Positions 23,217-32,616 are shown, counted from the stretch's first letter. The stretch: 64,000 nucleotides of DNA from Closterium sp. Naga37s-1 (GCA_947471745.1 CANJKZ010000010.1:8677501-8741500); one strand, 5' to 3'. Made by a program: numbers and translations. The notes: generated by a model not told the origin, from the sequence alone.

Positions 23217-26200
23217 TTTCCAGCAAGCATTTTGTGTCAGGAAGTTGTTCCTGTTTCGTATCTCCACTCCACTGCCTCGTCTATATTTCCATTCCAATCT
23301 GCTTCTCCACTCCTCACGTAACGCTTCTGGCCTGTGTTTGAGTCAACTCAGAAGTCGCCCTCTTACTCCTCCAAGTGACTTTTGAGTCGACTCAAAAGTC
23401 ACTCAAAAGTCACTCAAGAGTCACTCAAGAGTCACTCAAAAGTCACTCAAAAGTCACTCAAGAGTCACTCAAGAGTCACTCAAAAGTCACTCAAAAGTCA
23501 CTCAAGAGTCACTCAAGAGTCACTCAAAAGTCACTCAAAAGTCACTCAAGAGTCACTCAAAAGTCACTCAAGAGTCACTCAAAAGTCACTCAAAAGTCAC
23601 TCAAAAGTCACTCAAAAGTCACTCAAAAGTCACTCAAAAGTCACTCAGAAGTCACTCAAAAGTCACTCAAAAGTCACTCAAAAGTCACTCAAAAGTCACT
23701 CAGAAGTCACTCAAAAGTCACTCAAAAGTCACTCAAAAGTCACTCAAAAGTCACTCAAAAGTAACTCAAAAGTCACTCAAAAGTCACTCAGAAGTCACTC
23801 AGAAGTCACTCAGAAGTCACTCAGAAGTCACTCAGAAGTCACCCTCTTACTCCTCCAACCCTTCTCCCCTGCCACCCCTCTCTCCCCCGTTTACTGCCAG
23901 GACCTATAGTACCAGCTGCAGCGTCGTGACTCCTCCCCTCCCCCTCCTTGCTCCCCCGTCCTTGCTCCCCTCTCCCCCTCTCTCCTTCACCAGGTCCTTG
24001 GAGTACCAGTTGCAGCGCCATGGCATCGACCCGTGTTGCTCCTCCCCTCCCTTTTCCCACCTTCCTCTTTCGCCCCTCTTTCGCCCCTCTTCCCCCTCGT
24101 TTCAATCCTTCATCAGGTCCTTTGAGTACCAGTTACAGCGCCACGACATTGACTCATGGATGGAGCGACGCAACCTGCCTCTCAGTCTTCAAAAGTACGC
24201 TCACTCACACACGTATCGTTCTCGCGCCCTCACATGCACATCCTGTCCTGGTATTCGATTTCCAGGATGTGAGCAACTTGACTTCCATGCGTGTTCCAGT
24301 TAGATTACTTTTGAGTCGACTAAAAAAACTCAAAAGTTTTGAGTCTACTCAAGATGTGAGCAACTTGATTTCCATGCGTGTTTCAGTTAGAGCAGTTAAC
24401 ACAAGTTTTTTTCCACCTCCATTCCATCACCATTGCATCACCATTCCATTGCCCTTCTTCACCCCTCCCCACACCCCAACCCTGCTTCCCCCCTCCCCTC
24501 TCTCCCTGTCTGCCAGGCGCGTGCAGAAGCAGCAGCGGCTGCACTGGGTGGCGACGAGGGGGGTGGAGGAGGCGGAGGTGTTGGATAAGCTTTCAGATGA
24601 CATTCAGACAGACGTGCGCCGCAGCCTGTGTCTCGAGCTGCTGCAATGCGTGAGTGGCGCAGTTTGTGAGTGCCATGGTGCGAGTGGTGGTGCTGCAGTG
24701 TGCGAGTGGGGGTGCTGCAGTGTGCGAGTGGGGGTGCTGCAGTGTGCGAGTGGTGGTGCTGCAGTGTGCGAGTGGGGGTGCTGCAGTGTGCGAGTGGGGG
24801 TGCTGCAGTGTGCGAGTGGGGGTGCTGCAGTGTGCGAGTGGGGGTGCTGCAGTGTGCGAGTGGTGGTGCTGCAGTGTGCGAGTGGTGGTGCTGCAGTGTG
24901 CGAGTGGGGGTGCTGCAGTGTGCGAGTGGGGGTGCTGCAGTGTGCGAGTGGGGGTGCTGCAGTGTGCGAGTGGTGGTGCTGCAGTGTGCGAGTGGGGGCG
25001 CTGCAGTGTGCGAGTGGGGGTGCTATAGTGTGCGAGTGGTGGTGCTGGAGTGTGCGAGTGGTGGTGCTGCAGTGTGTGAGTGGTGGTGCTGCAGTGTGCG
25101 AGTGGGGGTGCTGCAGTGTGCGAGTGGGGGTGCTGCAGTGTGCGAGTGGTGGTGCTGCAGTGTGCGAGTGGGGGCGCTGCAGTGTGCGAGTGGGGGTGCT
25201 GCAGTGTGCGAGTGGTGGTGCTGCAGTGTGCGAGTGGTGGTGCTGGAGTGTGCGAGTGGTGGTGCTGCAGTGTGCGAGTGGGGGTGCTGCAGTGTGCGAG
25301 TGGTGGTGCTGCAGTGTGCGAGTGGTGGTGCTGGAGTGTGCGAGTGGTGGTGCTGCAGTGTGTGAGTGGTGGTGCTGCAGTGTGTGAGTGGGGGTGCTGC
25401 AGTGTGTGAGTGGGGGTGCTGCAGTGTGTGAGTGGGGGTGCTGCAGTGTGTGAGTGGGGGTGCTGCAGTGTGTGAGTGGGGGTGCTGCAGTGTGTGAGTG
25501 GGGGTGCTGCAGTGTGTGAGTGGGGGTGCTGTAGTGTGTGAGTGGGGGTGCTGCAGTGTGTGAGTGGGGGTGCTGCAGTGTGTGAGTGGGGGTGCTGCAG
25601 TGTGTGAGTGGGGGTGCTGTAGTGTGTGAGTGGGGGTGCTGTAGTGTGCGAGTGGTGGTGCTGCAGTGTGTGAGTGGTGGTGCTGCAGTGTGCGAGTGGG
25701 GGTGCTGCAGTGTGCGAGTGGGGGTGCTGCAGTGTGCGAGTGGTGGTGCTGCAGTGTGCGAGTGGGGGCGCTGCAGTGTGCGAGTGGGGGTGCTGCAGTG
25801 TGCGAGTGGTGGTGCTGCAGTGTGCGAGTGGTGGTGCTGGAGTGTGCGAGTGGTGGTGCTGCAGTGTGCGAGTGGGGGTGCTGCAGTGTGCGAGTGGTGG
25901 TGCTGCAGTGTGCGAGTGGTGGTGCTGGAGTGTGCGAGTGGTGGTGCTGCAGTGTGTGAGTGGTGGTGCTGCAGTGTGTGAGTGGGGGTGCTGCAGTGTG
26001 TGAGTGGGGGTGCTGCAGTGTGTGAGTGGGGGTGCTGTAGTGTGTGAGTGGGGGTGCTGCAGTGTGTGAGTGGGGGTGCTGCAGTGTGTGAGTGGGGGTG
26101 CTGCAGTGTGTGAGTGGGGGTGCTGTAGTGTGTGAGTGGGGGTGCTGCAGTGTGTGAGTGGGGGTGCTGCAGTGTGTGAGTGGGGGTGCTGCAGTGTGTG

Positions 26201-29200
26201 AGTGGGGGTGCTGTAGTGTGTGAGTGGGGGTGCTGTAGTGTGCGAGTGGTGGTGCTGCAGTGTGTGAGTGGTGGTGCTGCAGTGTGCGAGTGGGGGTGCT
26301 GCAGTGTGCGAGTGGGGGTGCTGCAGTGTGCGAGTGGTGGTGCTGCAGTGTGCGAGTGGGGGCGCTGCAGTGTGCGAGTGGGGGTGCTGCAGTGTGCGAG
26401 TGGTGGTGCTGCAGTGTGCGAGTGGTGGTGCTGGAGTGTGCGAGTGGTGGTGCTGCAGTGTGCGAGTGGGGGTGCTGCAGTGTGCGAGTGGTGGTGCTGC
26501 AGTGTGCGAGTGGTGGTGCTGGAGTGTGCGAGTGGTGGTGCTGCAGTGTGTGAGTGGTGGTGCTGCAGTGTGTGAGTGGGGGTGCTGCAGTGTGTGAGTG
26601 GGGGTGCTGCAGTGTGTGAGTGGGGGTGCTGCAGTGTGTGAGTGGGGGTGCTGCAGTGTGTGAGTGGGGGTGCTGCAGTGTGTGAGTGGGGGTGCTGCAG
26701 TGTGTGAGTGGGGGTGCTGTAGTGTGTGAGTGGGGGTGCTGCAGTGTGTGAGTGGGGGTGCTGCAGTGTGTGAGTGGGGGTGCTGCAGTGTGTGAGTGGG
26801 GGTGCTGTAGTGTGTGAGTGGGGGTGCTGCAGTGTGTGAGTGGGGGTGCTGCAGTGTGTGAGTGGGGGTGCTGCAGTGTGTGAGTGGGGGTGCTGTAGTG
26901 TGTGAGTGGGGGTGCTGCAGTGTGTGAGTGGGGGTGCTGCAGTGTGTGAGTGGGGGTGCTGCAGTGTGTGAGTGAGGGTGCTGTAGTGTGTGAGTGGGGG
27001 TGCTGCAGTGTGTGAGTGGGGGTGCTGCAGTGTGTGAGTGGGGGTGCTGCAGTGTGTGAGTGGGGGTGCTGCAGTGTGTGAGTGGGGGTGCTGTAGTGTG
27101 TGAGTGGGGGTGCTGCAGTGTGTGAGTGGGGGTGCTGCAGTGTGTGAGTGGGGGTGCTGCAGTGTGTGAGTGGGGGTGCTGTAGTGTGTGAGTGGGGGTG
27201 CTGTAGTGTGCGAGTGGTGGTGCTGCGGTGTGTGAGTGGTGGTGCTGCAGTGTGCGAGTGGGGGTGCTGCAGTGTGCGAGTGGGGGTGCTGCAGTGTGCG
27301 AGTGGTGGTGCTGCAGTGTGCGAGTGGGGGCGCTGCAGTGTGCGAGTGGGGGTGCTGCAGTGTGCGAGTGGTGGTGCTGCAGTGTGCGAGTGGTGGTGCT
27401 GGAGTGTGCGAGTGGTGGTGCTGCAGTGTGCGAGTGGGGTTGCTGCAGTGTGCGAGTGGTGGTGCTGCAGTGTGCGAGTGGTGGTGCTGGAGTGTGCGAG
27501 TGGTGGTGCTGCAGTGTGTGAGTGGTGGTGCTGCAGTGTGTGAGTGGGGGTGCTGCAGTGTGTGAGTGGGGGTGCTGCAGTGTGTGAGTGGGGGTGCTGC
27601 AGCGTGTGAGTGGGGGTGCTGCAGTGTGTGAGTGGGGGTGCTGCAGTGTGTGAGTGGGGGTGCTGCAGTGTGTGAGTGGGGGTGCTGCAGTGTGTGAGTG
27701 GGGGTGCTGTAATGTGTGAGTGGGGGTGCTGCAGTGTGTGAGTGGGGGTGCTGCAGTGTGTGAGTGGGGGTGCTGCAGTGTGTGAGTGGGGGTGCTGTAG
27801 TGTGTGAGTGGGGGTGCTGCAGTGTGTGAGTGGGGGTGCTGCAGTGTGTGAGTGGGGGTGCTGCAGTGTGTGAGTGGGGGTGCTGAAGTGTGTGAGTGTG
27901 GTACTTAGCCACTGCAACCCCCAAACCCCCACCCCACCCCCCAACCACCCCCTGCTCCAGTCTGCCCTCTTTTTCGCCATGGAGCCGCAAGTCCTCGATG
28001 CCTTCTGTGAGAAGCTGCGGCAGCAGCTGTACATAGAGGGCACCGTCATCCTCAAGGAGGGGTACCCCGTGTCGCGCCTCTTCTTCGTGCTGCGCGGCCA
28101 GCTCGAGAGCTACACCACCATCGGGGGGCGCGCAGGCTTTGTGGACAGCGTGCTACTGGGGAAGGGGGACTTCCTGGGGGAGGAGCTTCTAGTCGAGTAC
28201 CTTGAGAAGCTGTCGGATGGCAACAAGAGCCGGCGCTCAGGCACCCAGATTCGCTACCTGGGCCGATGTGAGTAGTCCCTTCCTTCCTGGCCTTGTGGAA
28301 TAATGGGGCCTTGTGAAGCAAGCAATGCGGGTTTGTGGACAGCGTGCTGCTGGGGAAGGGGGACTTCCTGGGGGAAGAGCTTCTGGTGGAGTATCTTGAG
28401 AAGCTGTCGGACGGCAACAAGAGCCGGCGCTCAGGCACCCAGATTCGCTACCTGGGCCGATGTGAGTGGTACCCACTTGGGGTGTGGTCCAGGGCTAGCA
28501 TCTGGTATTTGGGCCGATGTGAGTCCGACCTGATTTTGATCCGATCCGATCGGATCTAGGGATGAGCATGGAAACGAACACCTGTTCGGTTCGCCTCGAA
28601 CGAACAGGATTTTTTTTTGGCTAAAAATGTTCGGGGCGAACGTGTTCGGTGTTCGCCCCGCTACTGCTGCCGAGCCGCGTCGAACACGAACGCCTTCGTG
28701 TTCATTTCGGGGCAAAAACGAACACGAATGTGTTCGACGCGACTGTCCCGCGATCTACAATTTACGTTGCGGGACATTCTGTTTGAGCTCAACTTAGTCG
28801 CGCTATTCAGCAGCAGCCATTACTACCACGCCCCCCACACATCACGCCGTTATCACCTCATTAGGACTTAGCGTAATTAAGTAGTTACCTTAGGTTAGTC
28901 TGTCTAGACTTGGGTATGCGAGATTTAGGTTTTCGGGAAAAAATTAGACAGGGATATCCTCGAATCTCGTAAGTTGAGGGTTGGGGGTAAGCATTCGCAA
29001 ATTTGGTATGCATGGGATTGAGAGGAATAGCGTTCGCATATTTCGTGAGTTGGGGGGTTGCGGGGGGTTGGCGAGCAATCGCAAATTTCGTAGATATAGA
29101 ACGGGGAGAGCATTTCGCCTTACGTGGGGGGAAATCCAGGTGGCGAGCTGGATAAAAAAAACTATGGATCCGTAACTAGATCTCGCAAAATGCTGATCCA

Positions 29201-30500
29201 GCCTAGATATTTTCCCCCAGTTTCCCGCAATTCCCCTGCCCGCCGTTGCGTATTTCGAGCATAACAAAGGATGCCCAGGGGCGAACACGTTCGTGTTCGC
29301 CTTAGCATGCAAGATGTTCGCCCTCACAGGCGAACATCGAACACCCTTTTTTGTAAAAAGTGTTCGGCGAACCAAACAGTGTTCGGTTCGCCGAACGGCA
29401 GTGTTCGAGCTGGGGCGAACGCGAACATGTTCGTGTTCGCCCCTTGCTCATCCCTAATCGGATCTGTCCTAATCTGGATCTGACCTGATCTGACCTCACC
29501 TGATCCGACCTGCAGCTGTGACCATGTTTCCTCTACTTCCCCCATTCCTCATTCCCCATGCAGCGGTAACGATGGGTGCGAGTGCTTCAGCGTCAGCAGC
29601 AGCACTGGGCACTTTGGCGATCGACGTGCTGCCAACAGCGCAGCGCACGGTGCGGTGCATCGGGCCCGTGGAGGGCTACGAGCTCGAAGCCACCGATGTG
29701 GCTGTGGTGTGCCGGCAGTTTGCTCGAATGCTTGCGACCAGCAAGATCCAGGCGGCGCTCAAGTAGGTGGTGGTGATATGGACGTTGTCTGGTGTCTAGT
29801 GGCTGGTCATACGTCATTGTGCCAGTTGCTGACAGACTTACATTACAGTTGTCTATGTGTCTGTCTGGGCCTTTTATCTCCATCTGTAGCTCGCTCTCTT
29901 CATCTCTAACATCCATTTCTCTTCCCCAACGTTTCCCTCAAAACCCGCTCGTCTCATCGCGTGTGTGTGTTCCAGTGAGTGCTGTCACAACCGGCGCACA
30001 CACGCCGCCAGAACCATCCAGCTCGCATGGAGGCGGCACCTCAGAAAGAAATACGGACTGACCATCCAGCAGGTGAGCTATATGGACCGGTGGCTTTTAA
30101 ATTCGCCCTTGAAAACGTCTTGCTTTGAGGTGGTACTTTAGAACAGGTGTTATACACGAAATACACACTCCCCATTCAACAGGTGAGAGATATGGACCAT
30201 CTTTGCTTTTACCACTCTGTAGCACCTGCACAGCATATAACTGCAATTATCCTCGTTATAACCACCCCTCCTACAGGGTATGAGCGCGGTGAACCAGAAT
30301 CACATGCAGCTGATGGTGCTAAGCACTAACTGCACCCATCCTCGTTATAACCACCCCTCCTACAGGTTATGAGTGCAGTGAATCAGAACCGCATGCAGCT
30401 GGTGGTGCGCAAGGCGCTGGAGTTGCAGGTTGGGGGGGGCAGCGCACGCAGAGACAGTGAAGCTGGGGAGGATTCAAGAAACAACAGCAGGCGGATGTGA
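16717..30500 (+). CDS. Plant-type cyclic nucleotide-gated cation channel, 14 exons
   Basis: Exons: 16717-17260, 17412-17983, 18712-18942, 19373-19471, 20493-20675, 21318-21581, 21875-22156, 22929-23074, 24117-24194, 24517-24649, 27961-28267, 29564-29762, 29976-30072, 30366-30500. The total is 3270 nt and all phases join, giving 1089 residues, long for a plant CNGC because of a 370-residue Gly/Ser/acidic N-terminal extension. Visible parts: CNACP cluster near residue 345, basic KRKKRKSR, S1-S4 in exons 3-6, S5 (SNIVGSMWYFLAAS), pore KYIYSFFWGFQQVSTLAGNL with filter A-G-N at 731-733 (many plant channels have GQN), S6 in exon 8, cyclic-nucleotide-binding domain about 845-1005 with GDFLGEELL, and an IQ motif (ARTIQLAWRR, IQ at 1027-1028) that in this family binds calmodulin. 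Expected role: ligand-gated Ca2+/K+ entry at a membrane. Exon 1 uses a weak GTCCGT donor. Exon 14 could end differently, but the frame reaches TGA at 30498. Confidence 0.9.
18069..18194 (+). repeat. Two echoes of CNGC exon 2 end with splice donor
   Basis: The last 33-48 bases of exon 2 (ending in the Thr-Ser-Lys codons) recur at 18069-18116 (followed by GTAGCC) and 18162-18194 (followed by GTGAGA). Both lie in intron 2. The copies carry silent differences from the exon and keep a usable donor, but no acceptor is apparent. Confidence 0.9.
18388..18666 (+). repeat. Two echoes of CNGC exon 3 start with splice acceptor
   Basis: 18388-18496 and 18560-18666 repeat the acceptor CAG and first about 105 bases of exon 3 (the KRKK...FFQPISMLWQPWGILNP segment). 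The first copy is degenerate and the second close. Each stops at the same place, after the AACCC of ILNP, and runs into pyrimidine-rich intron sequence. Confidence 0.9.
19072..19186 (+). repeat. Echo of CNGC exon 3 second half with splice donor
   Basis: Near-identical to 18828-18942 (transmembrane segment S1 to the donor). The same GTGAGGGAGGGAGGGAG follows, so the duplicated block includes the exon end and the start of the intron. The intervening spacer is GAGT/GGGA-rich. Confidence 0.93.
19241..19288 (+). repeat. Upstream echo of CNGC exon 4 start
   Basis: Repeats the first 48 bases of exon 4 (CMLCLTLDW-like region). It lacks the acceptor and is followed by sequence containing the GAGTCGACTC palindrome (19324-19333). 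Confidence 0.9.
19485..19559. repeat. Two tandem perfect or near-perfect 33-34 bp palindromes
   Basis: 19485-19518 is a perfect 34-bp palindrome centred on GAATTC with arms reading GGAGTGACTTTTGA. 19527-19559 is the same with one A missing. They start 14 bases into CNGC intron 4, separated by ATCTTAC. They could form hairpins in the transcript. Confidence 0.95.
19673..19757 (+). repeat. Downstream degenerate echo of CNGC exon 4 with donor
   Basis: Resembles the last about 80 bases of exon 4, with indels that would break the frame, and ends CAG followed by GTGATG. It starts directly after a GAGGCGCCTG palindrome at 19660-19669. Confidence 0.8.
19997..20316 (+). repeat. Two upstream echoes of CNGC exon 5 start
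   Basis: 20227-20316 repeats the acceptor and first about 90 bases of exon 5 (MAYI, then NRKNRFFRRW) with changes. 19997-20035 is an older, shorter copy around the ATGGCCTACATT segment. Both lie in intron 4. Confidence 0.82.
20761..20820 (+). repeat. Downstream echo of CNGC exon 5 end with donor
   Basis: Sixty bases nearly identical to 20616-20675 (YLRSW...ALPIPQ), followed by GTGAGG as in the true exon. Confidence 0.93.
21018..21108 (+). repeat. Upstream echo of CNGC exon 6 start with acceptor
   Basis: CAG followed by a 91-base copy of exon 6 (IVMLVIVPMMGRSVPSN...). It diverges after LCLA into a pyrimidine tract. Separated from the real exon by a run of TCTCCCC repeats. Confidence 0.93.
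22258..22662 (+). repeat. Four echoes of CNGC exon 7 end with donors
   Basis: 22258-22317, 22396-22455, 22536-22595 and 22630-22662 repeat the last 33-60 bases of exon 7 (EGAFLSKYIYSFFWGFQ). Each is followed by GTGCGT or GTGGGC. Three contain an in-frame TAG in place of the Tyr codon of SKYI, so they cannot encode the pore helix. Echoes three and four are separated by a perfect 22-bp palindrome with GAGGCGCCTC core (22605-22626). Confidence 0.92.
22805..22845 (+). repeat. Upstream echo of CNGC exon 8 start ending at a palindrome
   Basis: CAG then about 24 bases matching the start of exon 8 (caagtgagca...ctggagcc, minus the Thr-Leu-Ala-Gly codons). After a few T bases comes the palindrome CAGGCGCCTCA (22835-22845). 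Confidence 0.8.
23115..23218 (+). repeat. (CTTT)n microsatellite
   Basis: About 100 bases of CTTT repeats with a few CCTT interruptions in CNGC intron 8. It gives long meaningless open frames in several readings. Confidence 0.95.
23374..23840. repeat. 11-bp minisatellite seeded by a 30-bp perfect palindrome
   Basis: About forty units of ACTCAAAAGTC, with AAAA/AAGA/CAGA variants, in CNGC intron 8. The left edge is a perfect palindrome (23374-23403) centred on GTCGAC. Its right arm is the repeat unit itself, so the array looks like reiterated half-palindromes. Confidence 0.95.
23901..24031 (+). repeat. Two upstream echoes of CNGC exon 9 start
   Basis: 23901-23930 (with TAG replacing a Glu codon) and 23994-24030 repeat the acceptor CAG plus the first 30-37 bases of exon 9 (SFEYQLQRHDID). 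Confidence 0.88.
24265..24391 (+). repeat. Intron 9 direct repeat separated by GTCGAC palindrome sequence
   Basis: 24265-24305 and 24353-24391 are near-identical about 40-base copies beginning GATGTGAGCAACTTGA. The 47-base spacer is made of ACTTTTGAGTCGACT-type palindromic pieces. Origin unknown. They resemble the exon-echo arrangement without a visible exon source. Confidence 0.85.
24682..27893 (+). repeat. 22-bp minisatellite, about 146 units, in CNGC intron 10
   Basis: Unit of the form GTGCTGCAGTGTGNGAGTGG plus two G/T bases, where N is C or T. It fills almost the whole intron between exon 10 (ends 24649) and exon 11 (starts 27961). The unit resembles the exon 10 end plus its donor (CTGCTGCAATGC then GTGAGTGG). 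CG-containing and TG-containing variants alternate in blocks. A block starting near 25635 recurs at +594 (27 units) and at +1562 (71 units), a higher-order pattern. Units of 22 bp keep long antisense frames open by chance. Confidence 0.97.
28332..28518 (+). repeat. Two echoes of CNGC exon 11 end with donors
   Basis: 28332-28461 repeats the last about 130 bases of exon 11 (FVDSVLLGKGDFLGEELLVEYL...YLGR) with silent changes, followed by GTGAGT. 28503-28518 repeats only the last 16 bases plus GTGAGT. The long echo keeps the reading frame. Confidence 0.93.
28557..29456. mobile_element. Non-autonomous hAT-type DNA transposon, 900 bp
   Basis: Terminal inverted repeats TAGGGATGAGCA at both ends, flanked by a perfect 8-bp duplication ATCGGATC (28549-28556 and 29457-29464). 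An 8-bp duplication with a TAGGG-type end is characteristic of the hAT superfamily. The subterminal regions are dense in GTTCG/CGAAC motifs in both orientations. No transposase is encoded. It lies in CNGC intron 11, and the left breakpoint of the 5446-bp duplication (29134) falls inside it. Confidence 0.9.
30157..30328 (+). repeat. Echoes of CNGC exon 13 end and exon 14 start
   Basis: 30157-30182 resembles the end of exon 13 (KKYGLTIQQ) and carries GTGAGA after it. 30250-30327 repeats the intron end, acceptor and first 49 bases of exon 14 (MSAVNQN), an 89-bp unit relative to the real exon, then runs to a stop. Both echoes recur in copy 2 at +5446. Confidence 0.85.
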
Positions 30501-30548
30501 GGACAGCAGCAGGAGGTGTGAGGACAGGGGAATGTGGGAGGCAGATTA

Positions 30549-30675
30549 TTAGGCGCCTAACAACAGCAGGCTTATTAAGCGCCTCAAAAGGCCCTGGAGC
30601 TGCAAGAGGAGCCAGTTCTCGCAGAGATAGCGCAGCAGGGGATTCAAGAAACAACAGCAGGCGAATGTGAGGGAA
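30549..30675 (+). repeat. Echo of CNGC exon 14 tail preceded by GGCGCC palindromes
   Basis: 30591-30675 repeats the KALELQ segment and downstream tail of exon 14 with indels. Immediately before it are two palindrome pieces, TTAGGCGCCTAA (30549-30560) and a related AAGCGCCTCAAAA half. Both recur in copy 2. Confidence 0.85.
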
Positions 30676-31341
30676 AGATGTGAGGGCAGGAGGATGTGGG
30701 AAAGAAGTTCGTGGTACCGGCTATGTGTGCCGAGTTTCAGAACAGCAGGAGGCTTGTACTAGCTTTTGTCGCTGCTTGTCACAGGGCTCAGAACGAAACA
30801 TACCAGCAAACAGGCTGACTTGTCGATGTGGGTTAAGAAGCACCTTGTCAATGCAGCATCAATGTGGTGGGTATTGGTATTATTCCTACATTACGGTTAC
30901 AGGCTGACTTGTCAATGTGGGTACGCTGCACCTTATTGTCGTTATTATCGTGATGCACTGTTGGGAGAAGGCAGGTGGTGCAGTGAATGGATACAGGGTA
31001 CAGTACGGCAATGGCAGGCATGCAGGGAAGAGAGTACATGCTTTTCTTGCTTTGATTTCTATGCTTTCTTTGTTTTCTTTGTTTTCTTCAGCCAGCCAAC
31101 CAACACTAGTGGCCTAGGCTTGGTAAGTTGGTAGGGTCAGTTTCGAAGTGCAGGTGCCAGCCAACCTGCTGCAAGCATGTCATGGCTAACCAGTTTTGAG
31201 CAGACTCGAGAAGAGTAACTTTGCCACGCACAGTGGCAGTCACTCGCTCACACCTCTGACACATGGGCGTGAAAAGCACTGTTTGCTTTGCAGGCACGAC
31301 TCCTGGGGCAAATCAATAAGTGGAAGCGAGTCACTCCACTG
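30676..31341. other. Intergenic segment between convergent CNGC and TEL2 ends
   Basis: Non-coding. It has a local duplication of GGCTGACTTGTC-ATGTGGG (about 30810-30830 and 30901-30921). No gene seen. The same sequence is at 36122-36787 in copy 2. Confidence 0.55.
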
Positions 31342-31401
31342 TCACGTGGGGGTGCCGCCAAGCACTGCTTGCAGGCACGCCCTAGTGAAATCATCGTACA
31401 G
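31342..31401 (-). repeat. Alternative last exon of TEL2 (also 36788-36847)
   Basis: Minus-strand acceptor TTACAG then 20 codons beginning LYDDF and ending in TGA. The exon used in the model (31521-31477; functional copy 36967-36923) begins LYYDF and ends after 14 residues. The two are diverged tandem copies, both in phase with the preceding exon, so either could encode the C-terminus. Confidence 0.75.
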
Positions 31402-31736
31402 CTGTAAGCACCCGAAGGCCATCTGGAAGGACAGGTGGGCAAAGGCAGCGAAGGACGGGAGAAAAAAGGGGACTTTTTAGTGAACTACGAAAAGGCATGC
31501 GCTGGCGAAATCGTAGTACAGCTGCAGGTATGCAAAGGCCACCTGGCTGGATGTGAGAGGATGGGGTTTGGTGGGGCTTGAAAGTAAGGGGAACGAGGAA
31601 GGCAGGAGGGGGAGGAAGGAGGGGCAGCAGGGGAAGAGCAGGAGAGAGGGTTGGGGTGGGATGCGGGGAAAAGCAGACAGGCGAAAGCAAGAGTGTTCAG
31701 CACTCTGGTCTGCTTGTCACCACTCTCAGCACTCAC

Positions 31737-31830
31737 CGATTTGGTCTGCTCGTCCCCGCTCTCCTCCGCCCGTCTCCCCAACCATGCTGCCATCACCCGC
31801 AGCAGCATCCCTGACAGCCCCACCCCTGCA
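31737..31830 (-). repeat. Echo of TEL2 penultimate exon end (also at +5446)
   Basis: On the minus strand, repeats LSGML..MAAWLGRRAEESGDEQTK with its donor GTGAGT. The true exon ends at 31886 (orphan copy) and 37332 (functional copy). A further short remnant around DKQTR lies at 31700-31730. Functional-copy equivalents: 37183-37276. Confidence 0.88.
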
Positions 31831-32282
31831 TCCCCAACACCCCCAGTAGCACCACCAGCAGCACCACTTTCATCTCAGCACTCACCGCTTTGGTCTGCTC
31901 GTCCCCACTCTCCTCCGCCCGTCTCCCCAACCATGCTGCCATCACTCTCAGCATCCCTGACAGCCCGACGCCTGCACCCCCAGCACCACCACCCCCAGCA
32001 CCGCCAGCTGCAGCAATAGCGCCAAATCCAGTGGTTGCGGTGCCTCCAGAAGCAACAGAAGCAGCAGCAGAGGAGAGGAGGAGCCCATCAGCGGCGACTG
32101 CAGCAGGGGGCAAGGAGAGCAGCAGCGAGGCTGTAGCGAAGATGGCACAGCGCTGCACGTAGGGCTCTGGATGCTGGGCGATGGGACTGCAGGGAAGGGG
32201 GGAGGGGTGAAGGGAATGGGAGAGAGGTCAGGTGGGGGAGAAAGGAAAAAGAGGGTTGACTAGGGGGAGATTTGAAGCTCAC

Positions 32283-32535
32283 TCTTGGGGCTGCAGCAAA
32301 GATGGCACAATGCTGCACGTAGGGCTCTGGGTGCTGAGCGATGGGGCTGCAGGGGTGGGAAGAAATTGGGAGAGAAATAAGGTGGGGAAGAGGGGATTGA
32401 GAGATGGAGGGGGGTATATAAACACTATACTTGAGGCTCAGTGAAGATGGCACAGCGGTGCATGTTGGGCTGTGGTTCTGCGACGTCTCAAAACCACAGC
32501 GGTGCATGTAGGGCTCTGGTTGCAGCGCGATGAGA
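32283..32535 (-). repeat. Two echoes of a TEL2 exon start with acceptor (also at +5446)
   Basis: The acceptor CTGCAG plus the PYVQRCAIF-encoding start of the exon at 32186 recurs at 32346-32283 and at 32535-32425. The second has an internal second copy of the CACCGCTGTG segment. Functional-copy equivalents are 37792-37729 and 37981-37871. Confidence 0.85.
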
Positions 32536-32616
32536 CTGCAGGGAGGGAGGGACGGGGGAGAGGGCGAGGGTGATGACGACGAGGGGGTGGAGTGAAGGCA
32601 CCACGAAGCCACTCAC

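Noticed and set aside
23035-23300. Lys/Glu- or Phe/Leu-rich open frames
   Set aside because: Translation of the (CTTT)n microsatellite.
23374-23840. Array of short direct repeats resembling a CRISPR
   Set aside because: The unit is 11 bp with no unique spacers, in a eukaryotic intron. It is a minisatellite.
24604-28055. Two overlapping antisense open frames of more than 1000 codons with a 22-residue His/Thr/Pro/Ser repeat
   Set aside because: They are produced by the stop-free 22-bp minisatellite in CNGC intron 10. Two frames are open at once and the content is pure repeat, so they are not genes.
28570-28760. A host gene in the CGAAC/GTTCG-rich region
   Set aside because: Terminal inverted repeats and an 8-bp target duplication show it is the subterminal region of a non-autonomous hAT element.
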